Of a DNA stretch of 25,436 nucleotides, positions 6,889-18,900 are shown piece after piece. The stretch spans positions 1-25,436 of the forward strand of contig CANRFP010000008.1 of NCBI GenBank assembly GCA_947629895.1, read 5' to 3'. The position numbers and the translations under genes were made by a program. The notes beneath the pieces were generated by a model that had not been told where the DNA came from, did no database searches, and saw nothing but the letters and a program-made list of their open reading frames with translations. Each line of letters starts with the position of its first letter. Position 1 is the first letter of the stretch. Source of the stretch: an uncultured Clostridia bacterium. GTDB taxonomy: Bacteria > Bacillota_A > Clostridia > Christensenellales > UBA1242.

Positions 6889-8514
6889 ATGAATAATATC
6901 GATTTAGCAGAACTCCTCTTTCCAGGCGGAATGACAACGGAGGAGATTGAAAAAAAATATCCTAAAAGGCAGTTAAGTGAGGGCGCGGAAGTTACAAGAT
7001 TTGCGCCAAGTCCAACAGGATTTATGCATATTGGCGGCTTTTATTCCGCTCTGATTGATTACAACATTGCAAAGAGAAGTGGTGGGGTGTTTTATCTTCG
7101 CATTGAGGACACCGACCAAAAAAGAGAGGTCACTGGGGCTAGTGCCATAATTATGAACATTTTGTCTGGTTATGGTTTTATGCCAGACGAATATGAGCTT
7201 AAAGGCGGCGTGACAATTGGCGAATATGGGCCATATTATCAAACTGAAAGACAAGAATATTATCGTGCTTATGCAAAAAAACTTGTTGCTGAGGGCAAGG
7301 CTTTTCCTTGTTTTTGCAAAAAAACTGAAGGTTTGGAAGATGTTAAAAAGGTGCGCGAAAAGAAATTTGCCGCTGGAATGCTTGAAGAAAAAGACCCTTG
7401 CAGAAATTTGACCTATGAACAAATTGCGGAAAACATCAAAGAGGGCAAAAAGTTTGCAATAAGATTAAAATCCAAAGGTGACGGAAAGGAAAAAATTAAA
7501 TTTAGAGATTGTGTGAGGGGCGAAATTGAAATTTTGGCAAACTGCAAAGATGCAATTTTGCTTAAAAACGATGGACTTCCAACCTATCACTTTGCACACG
7601 CAGTGGATGACACACTGATGGGCACAACAACCGTTGTGAGAGGGGAAGAGTGGCTTCCATCCTATCCCCTTCACCACGAAATTTTTGATGCATTGGGCTT
7701 TAAAAGACCAAAATATATTCACACTCCTGTGATTTATAAATTTAATGAAAAAGGCAATAAAAGAAAGTTGTCAAAGAGAAAAGACCCAGAGGCGGATATG
7801 CGTTTTTATGAACAAGAAGGCTATCCAAAGCAAGCGGTTGTTGAGTATTTGATAAATCTTATCAATTCCAATTTTGAAATTTGGAGAAAAAACAACCCAA
7901 CTGCCGATTACAGAGATTTTCCTTTTGACGGCTTTAAGAACACAGCCAACACGCCATTGTTTGATTTTGTTAAATTGAATGACATTGCAAAAGATGTTAT
8001 TTCCAAACTCACAGCCCAGCAATGTTATGATTATTTGCTTTATTGGGCAAAGGAAAATTGTGTGGACAAGGTGGACTTTTTGATAAACAATCGCGATTAT
8101 GTCACAAGCGTTTTGAACATAGACCGCGAAAAGCCAAAGCCAAGAAAAGATTTATACAAGTGGAGCATGTTCTTTGAACTGTTTGATTATATGTTTGACA
8201 AGCCAAAAACTTATGAGGAAGTTGATGATGCCAAAGAGTTTAAAAAGGTTGTGAAAACATATCTTCAATATCTTGACCTTTCATCAAAAGATGCTTGGTT
8301 TGCAAAGATAAAGGAAATGGCGGGGAGGCTTGGCTATGCTGTTGACAACAATGAATATAAGAAAAATCCAAACGCTTTCATGGGCAACGTGGCAAAGGTT
8401 TGTGAATATATTCGAATTGCCATCACCGGCAGAAAAAATTCCCCAGATTTATATGAAATCATGACACTTTTAAAAGAAGAAAAAGTTAGAAAAATTTTAA
8501 AAGAATTTGCTTAA
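6889..8514 (+). CDS. gltX: Glutamate--tRNA ligase (GluRS)
   Basis: GluRS charges tRNA(Glu) with glutamate in the cytoplasm; in lineages without GlnRS it also mischarges tRNA(Gln) for the amidotransferase route. This 541-residue class Ic enzyme shows RFAPSPTGFMHIGG (37-50; the HIGH signature is HIGG at 47-50), RIEDTD (71-76), the conserved GLPTYHFAHAVDD segment (229-241) and the KMSKS counterpart KLSKR (293-297). An alpha-helical anticodon-binding region follows. It is longer than the common 470-500 residues, with about 33 residues before the catalytic core, a form seen in Clostridia. CFC (141-143) and Cys171 resemble part of the zinc-binding insertion of bacterial GluRS; a fourth ligand is not obvious. 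The start is fixed by AAGGTGA (6878-6884), 4 nt before the ATG. Discriminating versus non-discriminating activity cannot be told from sequence by eye. Confidence 0.96.
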   Translation: MNNIDLAELLFPGGMTTEEIEKKYPKRQLSEGAEVTRFAPSPTGFMHIGGFYSALIDYNIAKRSGGVFYLRIEDTDQKREVTGASAIIMNILSGYGFMPDEYELKGGVTIGEYGPYYQTERQEYYRAYAKKLVAEGKAFPCFCKKTEGLEDVKKVREKKFAAGMLEEKDPCRNLTYEQIAENIKEGKKFAIRLKSKGDGKEKIKFRDCVRGEIEILANCKDAILLKNDGLPTYHFAHAVDDTLMGTTTVVRGEEWLPSYPLHHEIFDALGFKRPKYIHTPVIYKFNEKGNKRKLSKRKDPEADMRFYEQEGYPKQAVVEYLINLINSNFEIWRKNNPTADYRDFPFDGFKNTANTPLFDFVKLNDIAKDVISKLTAQQCYDYLLYWAKENCVDKVDFLINNRDYVTSVLNIDREKPKPRKDLYKWSMFFELFDYMFDKPKTYEEVDDAKEFKKVVKTYLQYLDLSSKDAWFAKIKEMAGRLGYAVDNNEYKKNPNAFMGNVAKVCEYIRIAITGRKNSPDLYEIMTLLKEEKVRKILKEFA

Positions 8515-8578
8515 AAGTGCAAAAAATGCACAAAAAATTGATTTTTTCTTAAATTTTTGATATTTTTTGGAGTTTTTT
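8515..8578 (+). other. gltX-trpS spacer with a small hairpin
   Basis: These 64 bases contain GTGCA (8517-8521) and TGCAC (8527-8531) around an A5 loop. It is flanked by A runs and not followed directly by T, so it is not a convincing terminator on the + strand. A poor promoter match (TTGATT 8538-8543, TATTTT 8561-8566) may add some transcription of trpS, but read-through from gltX seems more likely. The spacer is far too short for a T-box leader. Confidence 0.5.
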
Positions 8579-9634
8579 ATGAAAAATGTTATTTTAACGG
8601 GAGATAGACCAACCGGGAATTTGCACATTGGGCACTATGTTGGCTCAATTGCAAATCGAATTAAACTTCAAGAGCAAGGAAATTTTGATAAATTCTATAT
8701 TATGATTGCTGACACCCAAGCGCTCACTGACAATTATGACAAAGTTGACAAAGTTAAAAACAACATCATTCAAGTTGCGCTAGATTACTTGGCGGCAGGT
8801 ATAGACCCTAAAAAAGTTAATATATTTATTCAATCACAAGTTCCCGCTCTTGCAGAAATGACAATGTATTTTATGAATTTGGTGACGCTAGCGCGCCTAA
8901 CCAGAAATCCAACAGTGAAAGAAGAAACAAAGCAGCGTGGCTTTAATGCTCGGGTGCCGGTTGGTTTTGTGTGTTATCCAATAAGCCAGGCGGCAGACAT
9001 TCTTGCTTTTGGAACAACTTGTGTGCCAGTGGGCGAGGACCAACTTCCAATGATTGAGCAAACAAGAGAGATTGCAAAGTCCTTCAACAGCACCTATGGC
9101 GAAGTTTTTGCAATGCCAAACGCGCTTTTGCCTGAAAACAAAATGTGCCAAAGGCTTGTTGGAACGGATGGCGGCTTGAAAATGAGTAAGTCGGCGGGGA
9201 ATTGCATTTATTTGAAAGATGAGCCAGATGCTATTAAATCAAAAATTATGAACGCATACACCGATCCAAACCACATAAAAGTTTCTGATTCGGGGCAAGT
9301 TGAGGGGAATGTTGTGTTTGCATATCTGGATGCGTTTTGCACAAAAGAGAGTTTTAAAAAATTTCTTCCTGAATATGAAAATTTGGAGGAACTTAAAAAT
9401 CACTATCGCAAAGGTGGGCTTGGAGATGTTAAAATAAAACTGTTTTTAAACAACATCATGCAAGAATTTTTGGAGCCAATGCGAAATAGGCGAAAAGAAT
9501 ATGAAAAAAATATAGATGAAATTTACCAAATGCTTTTCAAAAACAGTGCGGATGCTTGCGAAGCTGCAAATCGAACTGTGCAAAAAATGAAGGAAGCGAT
9601 GGGAATTGATTATAAAAAATTTCTTAAAAAATAA
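8579..9634 (+). CDS. trpS: Tryptophan--tRNA ligase (TrpRS)
   Basis: This 351-residue class Ic synthetase charges tRNA(Trp). The N-terminus has the family signature GDRPTGNLHIGHYVGS with HIGH at 16-19, and KMSKS is intact at 201-205 (LKMSKSAGN). Further typical blocks are the DTQALTD region, the CYPISQAADIL segment that lines the tryptophan pocket, and GEDQLPMIEQTREIA. Length is within the normal 325-350 range. I use ATG 8579, which has GGAG (8569-8572) 6 nt upstream and gives a standard N-terminus. The in-frame TTG at 8567 overlaps that Shine-Dalgarno and would add four residues, so it is rejected. It is the last gene of the operon, 64 nt after gltX, and its TAA lies within the terminator stem. 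Confidence 0.97.
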   Translation: MKNVILTGDRPTGNLHIGHYVGSIANRIKLQEQGNFDKFYIMIADTQALTDNYDKVDKVKNNIIQVALDYLAAGIDPKKVNIFIQSQVPALAEMTMYFMNLVTLARLTRNPTVKEETKQRGFNARVPVGFVCYPISQAADILAFGTTCVPVGEDQLPMIEQTREIAKSFNSTYGEVFAMPNALLPENKMCQRLVGTDGGLKMSKSAGNCIYLKDEPDAIKSKIMNAYTDPNHIKVSDSGQVEGNVVFAYLDAFCTKESFKKFLPEYENLEELKNHYRKGGLGDVKIKLFLNNIMQEFLEPMRNRRKEYEKNIDEIYQMLFKNSADACEAANRTVQKMKEAMGIDYKKFLKK

Positions 9635-9665
9635 CGCAAAAATTCAAAAAATGCGTTATTTTTTT
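9626..9665 (+). terminator. Intrinsic terminator of the dnaB-trpS operon
   Basis: AATAACGCA (9630-9638) pairs perfectly with TGCGTTATT (9652-9660), extended by A/T pairs to about 13 bp around a 13-nt loop and followed by a T run. The stem includes the trpS stop codon (9632-9634), so the terminator overlaps the coding end. Confidence 0.85.
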
Positions 9666-9823
9666 AATTTTTTTTGATTTTTGAATGAATTTTTTGATAT
9701 TTTTTCAAAAAATAATATTTTTTTATTTTTAAATTATTTTTCTTTTCGATTTTTTATGAAGTTTAGAGTTTTTTTGAAATTTGTGTATATATTAAATAAT
9801 ATACTTTAAATCTCTGTTTTTGC
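9666..9823. other. AT-rich intergenic spacer
   Basis: This stretch is almost entirely A and T with long T runs and holds no gene. It includes an all-A/T palindrome TATTTTTT-C-AAAAAATA (9698-9714) followed by T-rich sequence, possibly a weak back-up terminator, and GTATAT...ATATAC arms (9785-9804). A TATACT at 9800-9805 has no well-spaced -35 box. No RNA gene is recognisable. Confidence 0.5.
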
Positions 9824-9853
9824 TTGCTTTTTGGGCGCTTAATTTTGTATAAT
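9824..9853 (+). promoter_or_regulatory. Promoter of the giant surface-protein gene
   Basis: A perfect -10 TATAAT is at 9848-9853. The best -35 candidate, TTGCTT (9824-9829), is 18 bp upstream and weak. The predicted start is near 9860, giving a leader of about 43 nt that includes a small GC-rich patch (GTCGACCGGCC) before the ribosome binding site GAGGAG (9893-9898). Confidence 0.65.
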
Positions 9854-9902
9854 TAAAATGTATAAAAATAAGTCGACCGGCCTGCAAATTTTGAGGAGCA
9901 CA

Positions 9903-9995
9903 ATGAAAAAAAATTTCTTTTTTCTGTTTGTCTTGATTTTTAGTATCTGCGGAGTTCTAAACTTTTTTGAAATCCCTTCGCAGGTTTCTTATGCC
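9903..9995 (+). other. Signal peptide of the giant protein
   Basis: Residues 1-31 form a Sec signal: MKKN, then a Phe/Leu/Ile-rich core of about 18 residues, then IPSQVSYA with a plausible signal peptidase I cut after Ala31. There is no lipobox, so secretion or cell-wall attachment is expected. Confidence 0.85.
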
Positions 9996-12900
9996 ATAAG
10001 CACAAATGTTAGTTCTTGGCAGTTGCCAAACGGCAAAACTTCATATGAGGATTTGGACAAGAACGATTTTGCTGGCGTGACCAATTCGGATTATCTTTTT
10101 ATAGAAAAAGGACAAGGACAAGAACAAGAAGTTTACATTAACTCTGCCAGAGGTTTTGCATATTTTGCTTATCTTGTAAACAATGGTGATATGATGAGCA
10201 ACAATAACGTTTACCTTACAACAGACGTTGATTTGGGAAATTATGAGTGGGCTCCAATCTTTAATTTTCAAGGCAACTTTGATGGTGAGGGACATTACAT
10301 ATACAACTTGGAACTCACAAAAGGCAGCAAAGTTGCAACGGTTATGGATGAAACATACTATGCTGGGCTTTTTGGAAATTATCATGCAGACGCCGAAAAG
10401 AAAATTTCAAACTTACATTTAAGAAATGTTAACATTGCTATTGCAGAAACGGCAAATCCATTTCCAACACATATTGGTGGCTTGGTTGCCGCTTTGGGAA
10501 GCGATGATTACAGCACAAACGTGCTTGGCACGGTTGAAGGATGTTCTGTGAGCGGGAACATCTCTGTTACAAGCAGTTCCAACGAGGAAATAAATGTGGG
10601 CGGCGTGTTTGGCTCTGTCAGCACTCACAATTGGACAGGGAGAATGCCAACAGTCCAACAAATTATGTCAACGGCAACAATCACGGTGGATGCGCCTCTT
10701 GCGAACGTGGGCGGAATTGTTGGCGCTGCGTCTTGCATTGATTTGCAAAAAAGTTATTCAACTTCCAACATAACATTCTCTTCACAAGGTGGAAATGGGC
10801 AAAGGAGTGCGGTTGGTGGAATTGTTGGAAATATAAACACCAATCGAAACACAACGGACATAAGAAAAACAAACATTTCCAACTGCTATTTTGCAGGCGA
10901 ATTAAATTCGTCAAGGGCTGGCTATGTTGACATTGGCGGAATTGCTGGAAGATTTTATGTGTATGGCGACAAGACCAAAAATGAAATTTCAAATGTTTAC
11001 AGCACAGCAAAAATTTCTGCTGGTGCAAGCGAAACAGAAAAAGGCGGGATAATTGGGTTTGTCACATGGCAAAGTTCAAGCAACGGCGATGGTGTGTTAA
11101 AAAACGCTTTTGCAATTGAAAATGGGAATAAAACCCTAACCGCTTTAAATGAGCTTTACAACTTGGATGATACAATACAAGAGAGACGAAGTTTTGTTTG
11201 TCAAAACTGTGTTGGCGATAATGCCGATTTGGCAATGAGAATAAGAACAAAAGGTTTTTATCAAGACGAAATCATTTGGGGCGAGGAAAACGCTTGGGAT
11301 TTTGACTTCACTTGGGCAATTCAATATGGCGTAAATGATGGTTTGCCATATCTTGTTGGCGTTTATCAAATGGGCGCCGCAAACAATGACCAAGATTTGT
11401 CTGGCGACAACAAATTGAAAGGCTTGGGAACAGCGGATAACCCATATTTGATTGAAACTGCCGGCGACCTTGCATATTTCACGGCAAACTATGGCAAAGG
11501 GGCATATGATGGAACAAATCAATATTATTCTCTTCAAAATGACATAGATTTGTTAAACAAAACATGGGTTCCAATTGGCACTGCCAGTAAATATTTTTCG
11601 GGTGTGTTTGATGGGAATGAGCACACAATCAGCAATCTTACGTGTTCTTATTTAAACGCTTTTGCTTCAATTGGTTTGTTTGGCTACACAGAAAATGCAG
11701 TCATCAAAAATTTGACAATTGAAAACTGTGATTTTTATTCAACAGATGAAACTGTTGTAAAAGGTGCTTTTGTTGGCACAGCAGGCGAAAACACTTATTT
11801 GATAAATGTTGACAACAAAACTTCTTTAAACGATGTTGGGGATGATGGTGACACAAACGTAACGAAGATTAAAGGAAAATTAAACCTAACAGACACAAGC
11901 GGGACATATGCCGGCTATGACATCACAATCGACCCAAACGGCGGAACTTTCTATGGCAGAGGAAATGATGAAAAAGACGGTGAGTATAGAGGCGAATATC
12001 ATATTATTTTGAACGAAAAAGGCGAAGTTGTTGCTTTGCAAAATATAGATGAAACTTATATAGATGAAACTTATGGGAAAAGCATTCCAGGCCTTTCAAC
12101 TCAATTTGGACAAGCAGACACAATTATTCGAAGAGGATACAAGAGGCTTGGATTTTCAACAGAAAAACCAAGCAGCAGCAACTCTTATCAAATTCGCGAA
12201 ACGGACAGCAGTGCAAAATTGCTTTTGGATGGGGCAGGCATTGTTGACGAGGCAACAAATCTTCAACTATACACCGTTTGGCTTTCAGGCGAGGGCGGAA
12301 AGTTTTTCACAGAAGAGGTTTATGTTGTTTACAACCAATACGAAATTGCAAACTTTAACGCCTTGGATAATGCAGACGCCGAATATCTCAAAGCGGGAAA
12401 CAACAACTTGTATGTTGATGGCGAAAAGTTCAATTTAAATGATTTTGAGGCAACATATGGGCTTGGAAAAGTTGAAGGCGAAGCAAATAACTTGTATGTT
12501 AAATTCAATCTCATCTACGATTCAAAATCAACTGAATATGAAGACGTTTTATGGGGTCAGCCACAATACAAATCTGAAGACGGAACAATTAAACATTTAA
12601 GAGAAGGGTTTGAAATAGCATATTTGCATGCAGATTTTAATAATGCCAGCAAAAAGTTTGAGGGTGATGCCAAAGAAAATTCAAAGGTTGAATTTATAAA
12701 TGACAACTATGACAAAATTTTGTATGCAGAGTGGAGAGGCTTTTCAACATCGGGCGAAGATGAAAAAGTTGCCAAGCAGACGTTTAAAATTACTTTTAGA
12801 AAAACCGAGGAGGAAGGCACACGTAAATGGGCAGGGTTTAACACTTTTGAGTGGAGCGATGTTTTTGGAACCGGACTAAAAAGCAACATTAAACTTGAAG

Positions 12901-15900
12901 GGCACAATGCAAATAATGGCGTTGTCACCTTTTCTCAAAACTCAGTATCTGGGCAAGGTGACGATGATTTGGTTGTGGAATACACATTTGGCACAAATTA
13001 CAGCGATAAAATGGACAACTATCTTCGTTTTTATGCCAACATTTTGCCTGGCTTCACTTTCACAACTGCCACGTTAAACGAACTGCCAGATTCAAATTTT
13101 GGTAAATTGACAACGAAAAATGATGAAAGTTTGGTTTTTAGAGCAACACAAGAAAGCGTATTTTACAATCTTGTTGGCAATCAAAACATAACAATCTCGG
13201 TTGAGAGAACGCTTATTGCATCTGACTTTTCTGCAAGCAAAGAGGTGGTTTATGGGCTGTCGCCAAATCTCAATTTGAGAGGTGCAACGCAATATAATTT
13301 GGTTGTTGGAGGCCAAACATTTGAAGGAAAAAACTCAAATACAATTTTTGGATATAGTTTTGAAGAAAACAAAGTTTTGTTCTTCACAACCACCAGCGAG
13401 GGAGGCAAAAACACATATTCAATCACAGAAGAACAATTAAATGGAAGTCCGCTTGTTAGTGACGGGGAGCAGCTTTTATTTAAAGTGGATTACACCCTAA
13501 ATGCAAACGAAAATTATTCAATTTATTATCTTTACACCTTTGAGAGACGTGAAAATGAAGAACACACCAGCGAAGATTGGTTTGCTTTGTATCAAAGCAA
13601 TGAAAGTGGAAGCAAAGAATTTTTGATTGCCGCCATGAAAAAGCCAACAGAGGATGAGAACGAAACAAAAAAATCTCAACTTTTGACTTTCATGCACAAC
13701 GATTTAAATTTGATTTACAAAACCAATAACGGTTCAAGATTTCAAGAACGAAATGCAAATGCTGAAAATGCGGAAATTTGTCCTTTAGCAAGCGAACAAG
13801 AAAATGTGACAGAGGGATATTTTAAATACAGCAACTTGCAAAAATTTGATGAGGGAACAATAACTCTGTCAACTGAATACACCTCAATATTAGTTGAATA
13901 CAGATATGAATACAACAAAGATGAAGGAAAAAATGAAGAAATATTTGACCAATTTTTAAACAGCGCTGGCGGTCAAGCTCTTTTAGCAGAAAAAACAACG
14001 CAAACTTCAAAAGGGATTGAAGCCAAAGTGAGCGGCAAAATGGCTGATGATGCGGCGAAATATTTTAAAATAAGCAAAATTGAAGTTAATCAAACAGAGG
14101 GCACGCCAAGTGTTGGATTGCAAACAACTCAAGAGTCGGCGGATTTTGATTTTGAAATTTTAGCATCGAATTGGGAAGCCGGAAGATATTTGCTTACAGT
14201 AACTTTTGTTGATTTAACATACACGGTAAACTTTGGAGCAAAGTTTGTTTCGCATTCAAGTATGTCCAGCTTTGAGAACTTGGTTAATGGGAGAAATAAT
14301 AGCGCGGGCTATGAAACATATTTGAAAAACTTTGGCGAACAAGAAACCTTTTTGACGCTTGATGACGTTTTGAAAAGCACAGAATCATCAATCGTATCGG
14401 TGGCTTTGGAATATCAAGGAAGTTCAGTTGGACTTTTGCAAGTGAATGGGCTATTATATAACGACCAAATTTCAATTGCTCCTGCGGAAACAGCGGGAGT
14501 GCAACATTATGGCTTCTTGCTGAGAACAAATTTGAGAAGAGAACTTAATCAAAACGCCAATTATGCTCAAACACTTGGCTCAATTTATGACAATATTTCA
14601 GCAATGAATGGTGTAAACAGCGGGGTTGGGCTTTACATTCTTAACATTATTGCAATTTTTGAAGTTAAAGAATTGTCTTTGGATTTGTCAAATAGTGTTG
14701 TAATCAAAGATTATAATGGAACAGGTGTTGAAGAAACAACAACGCTAAAAGCCCTTAACTTAACAGGCAGCGTCGAAAATCTTGGAGAAAATTATGTTTA
14801 CAACTATAATGATATAGCCCAAACAAAAGTTAAGACTGACTTCACATTTACTCTTGGCCAAAGCAACGCAAGTTTTTATGACATAGCTGGCGTTAGACTT
14901 GGATATAACGATGGCGCGTTCACACAAGTTGATGAGTGGCAAAATGAAGGAGAAAATCCACAAATTTATGCACAAGATTTTAAAGAATGTTTTAACAGTC
15001 TTTTGGAAGAACAAAGCGACATCACAAAAAAATATTCGTTCCAATTTGTTATAAAACAACACAAAGCCGAGATTACATTCCACTCTGGCGCTGCCGAAGG
15101 TGAATATCGTGCCAGCGGGGCAAGAGTTGCAAGGGCAGGCGAAATTATGAGTGGAGGACGTGATGTTGTAAATTCAACATACAAAAAGACTCTTTATTTT
15201 GGGCAAAGTGTTGAGTTTGCAAATGACCAAACTGATGAATATGAAAACATTAACACTTTGTTTGGAACAAGAAAAGGCTATGGCTTTGGCGGCTGGAATG
15301 TGTATGGCAAATCTGGAGAAGACCGTGCTGACAAAACGCTTTTGGACAACACATTTGCTTTTGCAACAAACTTCAATAAAATTTTTGCACAACACGCAGA
15401 GGGTTCAAACTTATGGCAAATTCATATTTACAAAATTTGGGCGCCAAAGGCATATGAAATAACATTTAACGGAAACGGAAATGATGAGAATGCAAATCCA
15501 AACCCAAATGTAATTAGGGCATATTTTGATGCACCATTCTCTTTTAATGCAATTCCAAGAAACGTTACAAGATTTGGTTACACCTTGCTTGGATGGGAAA
15601 TAAATCTTGGAGAATTGGGGGAGACATTACTTTTTGAATATAAAGATGGTGTTTTCACCTTCAATTCAGAGTTAATTCAAAATGGTAAAGTTGTTGTTGG
15701 CGGAAGAGAATATTTTGTGCAAGATGATGAAAATTGGCTCTTGTGCATTGACGAGAACATTTCGCTTTTTGCTAGCTGGCAGGCAAACTCTTACAAAGTT
15801 ACGGTTGATTATAATAGGTCTGGCGTTGAGACTGACAACAAAGTTTATGATGTTTTTTATGGACAAACATCTGGCTTTAAAGAACTTTTGGATGATGTAA

Positions 15901-18900
15901 AATCACAAAACTTGGAAAGAAGCCATTTCACCTTTGAGGGTGTGTTTTATGTGTATAACTCAATCTATCAAGAAGTTACGGAAACAGACGTTTTAACAAA
16001 TGCAACTTTGGGGGCAGTTTTCCCACAAGGTGCACCGGCGGATTCAAATGTTTTAACGTTGTATGTGGGCTGGGCTTATGACAATGATAATCCATATGTT
16101 TTATCGCTTTCAGACACCAATTTTGGCGAAGATGTTTATAGGGGCGAAGCATATGCAAAAAATTTGACGGACAAATTCAATTCTTCAAATGTGGAAAATT
16201 GTGTTGGCTTCAATCTTTCCACCGGCACAAAATTGATTTCGCTTGTTGAAAACAACAATGTTTCAGTGAGTTGGCAAATTGGCTTAAATGGAGAGCTTAA
16301 TCCGGTTCAATATTTTGCAACTGATGTTGGAGATTATTATTTCACTCTTTACATAAATTTAAAAGACAACGCAGTTATGCCAAAGAACATTTCAAGCATT
16401 TCAATTGGGCTTAGATACAGCATCACACCAGCAGAAATTGTTTTTGAAAGAAATGAGGAAAGGGCAAGATTTGTTTTTGCAAAGAAAATTATTGAGCCAT
16501 ATTATCCAGAAGAAGATATAAACAAATTGACAAGTTTTGGAACGGTGAACACACAAAACAGCGTTGCAAAGTTTATTGCAGACAAAGAAAACACAAAAAA
16601 TTCAGGCGATGAAACAAAAATAACCACTGCAAGCGTTCAAGAAATTTATGAATACATTTTGGTTAAATTTTATCTCATGGGCGTTTCAAGCGGAGAGGAA
16701 TACAAAGGTTATAAAAATTGGACATATCAAAATTATGTCAATTACAAAGCTGAAAGCGGCGAAAACGTTCAGAACATATTGAAAAATTTAAATTATTTTG
16801 AATATTACTCTTATGGAGCTGAGGCAAACAGATTTGATGCGTTTTTTGCTGATGTAATAAACTTCAAAGCGGGTTCTCTTGCTCAGACAAAAGGCGTACA
16901 AATACAATCTGTTAAAGTGTTAACAGAATTTGGCACGTTTGTTCCAAACTCAAGATATACAATTCGCTTATATCTAACCGCTACCGAGCAAAAAATGCTT
17001 AACAATTTTCAGCTTGAAAGGGATGGCGAGGATTATTATGTTGATTTTGACCAAGCGTTCCTTTTGAAGCAAACTCTTGAACTTCAAAATAGAGACAATT
17101 TTGTGGAAGTTTATTATATTGACGGAGAGAAGAATCGTCAAGTTGGCTTCAATGTGGACGTTGCTGTAAGTGACACAGATTTGCAAGCCAAAATTAAACT
17201 TGCAAAGGATTTCTTATATAACACCTATGGCCAAACATATTATTTGGTTGACAGCAAAAATTACATTTTTGTGGCAGCAAATGCCTACACATCAAATATG
17301 GGAACTGCCGAAGTTGACACGCAATACAATTATAAAGATGAAACAAACTATATATATTTAAGTGGCGTGTCTTTACTTGCGTTAAGAGATATTAATGTTG
17401 ATGCAAACAGTTTCCAATTTGACAATGTGGAAAGTTATTTCAATTTGACAATGAACGAGGGCTATGTGTTTACAATCAAAAACACAAAAGGCGTTGCACA
17501 CATAACGGTTCAGGCAAGATATTACACTTTGGATGCGGAAAGTGGCTTTGGAAGTTATATATTAAACGCAGAACGATTGATTTCCCTTGGAATTGACACC
17601 AACATTTTGAATGACTTCTTATATGTTTCAGAAATAGGATATAATGTTGACGGAGTTGCGGGCACGATTAACCTTGAAGAAGAAAAAATATTTGAAGGAA
17701 GAAAGCAAATTTTTGCAAACACTGCAAGCGGTGAAGTTGGCGTTCACCTTGCCGACATCGAAATTTCAAATGGTTATACGGTTGAGATTTTTGCAAGCAG
17801 CGCAGTAACGCAAATAAACTTTTCAACACGTGCAACAATAAATGACAACATTGCCATTTTCAAATGGTCGGAAACAACTTCAACCATCACAAATTTTGCT
17901 CAAACATGGGAAGTTCAAAAAAGCAGCGGAAACCGCTCAACCAAAACTTGGAGGCCTTCTGAGGAAGGGAGCAACAACTTGGAGTGGTATGCAATTTTCA
18001 CAGATATAGTTGAAGTTGACTACACAAACATTCCGGGCGACGAAGCATCTGCATTTATCAAAATTGGACAAACAAAATATGAAGATGTGATAAAACCAGA
18101 AGTAAACGGCTTTACTCTCAACAAATTGGTTTTAAGCACAAATGAAGATTTGCAATTTGAAGGATTGTTTGATGCCGCAACAGGATTCTATAAACCACAT
18201 TTTGCAACTGACAACAGAATAAAAATTTTCCAACCAATTGAAATTAAAACATATTGGGAAATTGACAACACAATTGAATATATTGCATACAACGGTGACG
18301 AGTATGTTTACACGGCAGATGTTTACACTTTCACAGACGTTTGGACGGTTGAAACGCTTTTGTATATAACGAATGAAAACACAACACTGTTTACATATTC
18401 ATATGAATGGTCAAAAGGAAATCAAATTATTTCCAAAACACAAGAATTTTCGCTTGCTGGGAAAGGAACATATCAAGAAAGCGGCTTGTATAGGCTGACG
18501 ATTTCTTCCAAATTGAAAGATGAATATCTTCACTTTGTTGATGAGGACACACAAACCACCGGCTCAACATATTATGAGTTCACGTTGCAATTTTTGAGAA
18601 GAAAGGTGACAAAAATTGAGCCTAGTGCCACAGAGTCATATTTTGCCGGCAGCAGCAGGAACCAAATAAGCAGTTGGGGGTTGACTGTAACCTATGAAGA
18701 TGCGGCAGAAGAGGAAGAAGAATTTAGCATTGTTTACAACTCCGCGGATTTTGTTGTAACTTATGCTGGCAAAGTGGTTGCAGCCATGATTGATGCGGGA
18801 GAATACACAATCAAATACAAACTAAGAAGCGATTTGTATGATATTTCTGCTCTGGATAGGGCAAACGTTGTGGAAGATGGCGGGCAAGAGTGTTATCAAT

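Noticed and set aside
8567..8578. TTG start 12 bases upstream for trpS
   Set aside because: It overlaps the GGAG ribosome binding site of ATG 8579, and the ATG gives the standard TrpRS N-terminus.
8515..8578. T-box or terminator before trpS
   Set aside because: The spacer is 64 nt, too short for a T-box with its conserved bulge, and its small hairpin is followed by A, not by a T run.
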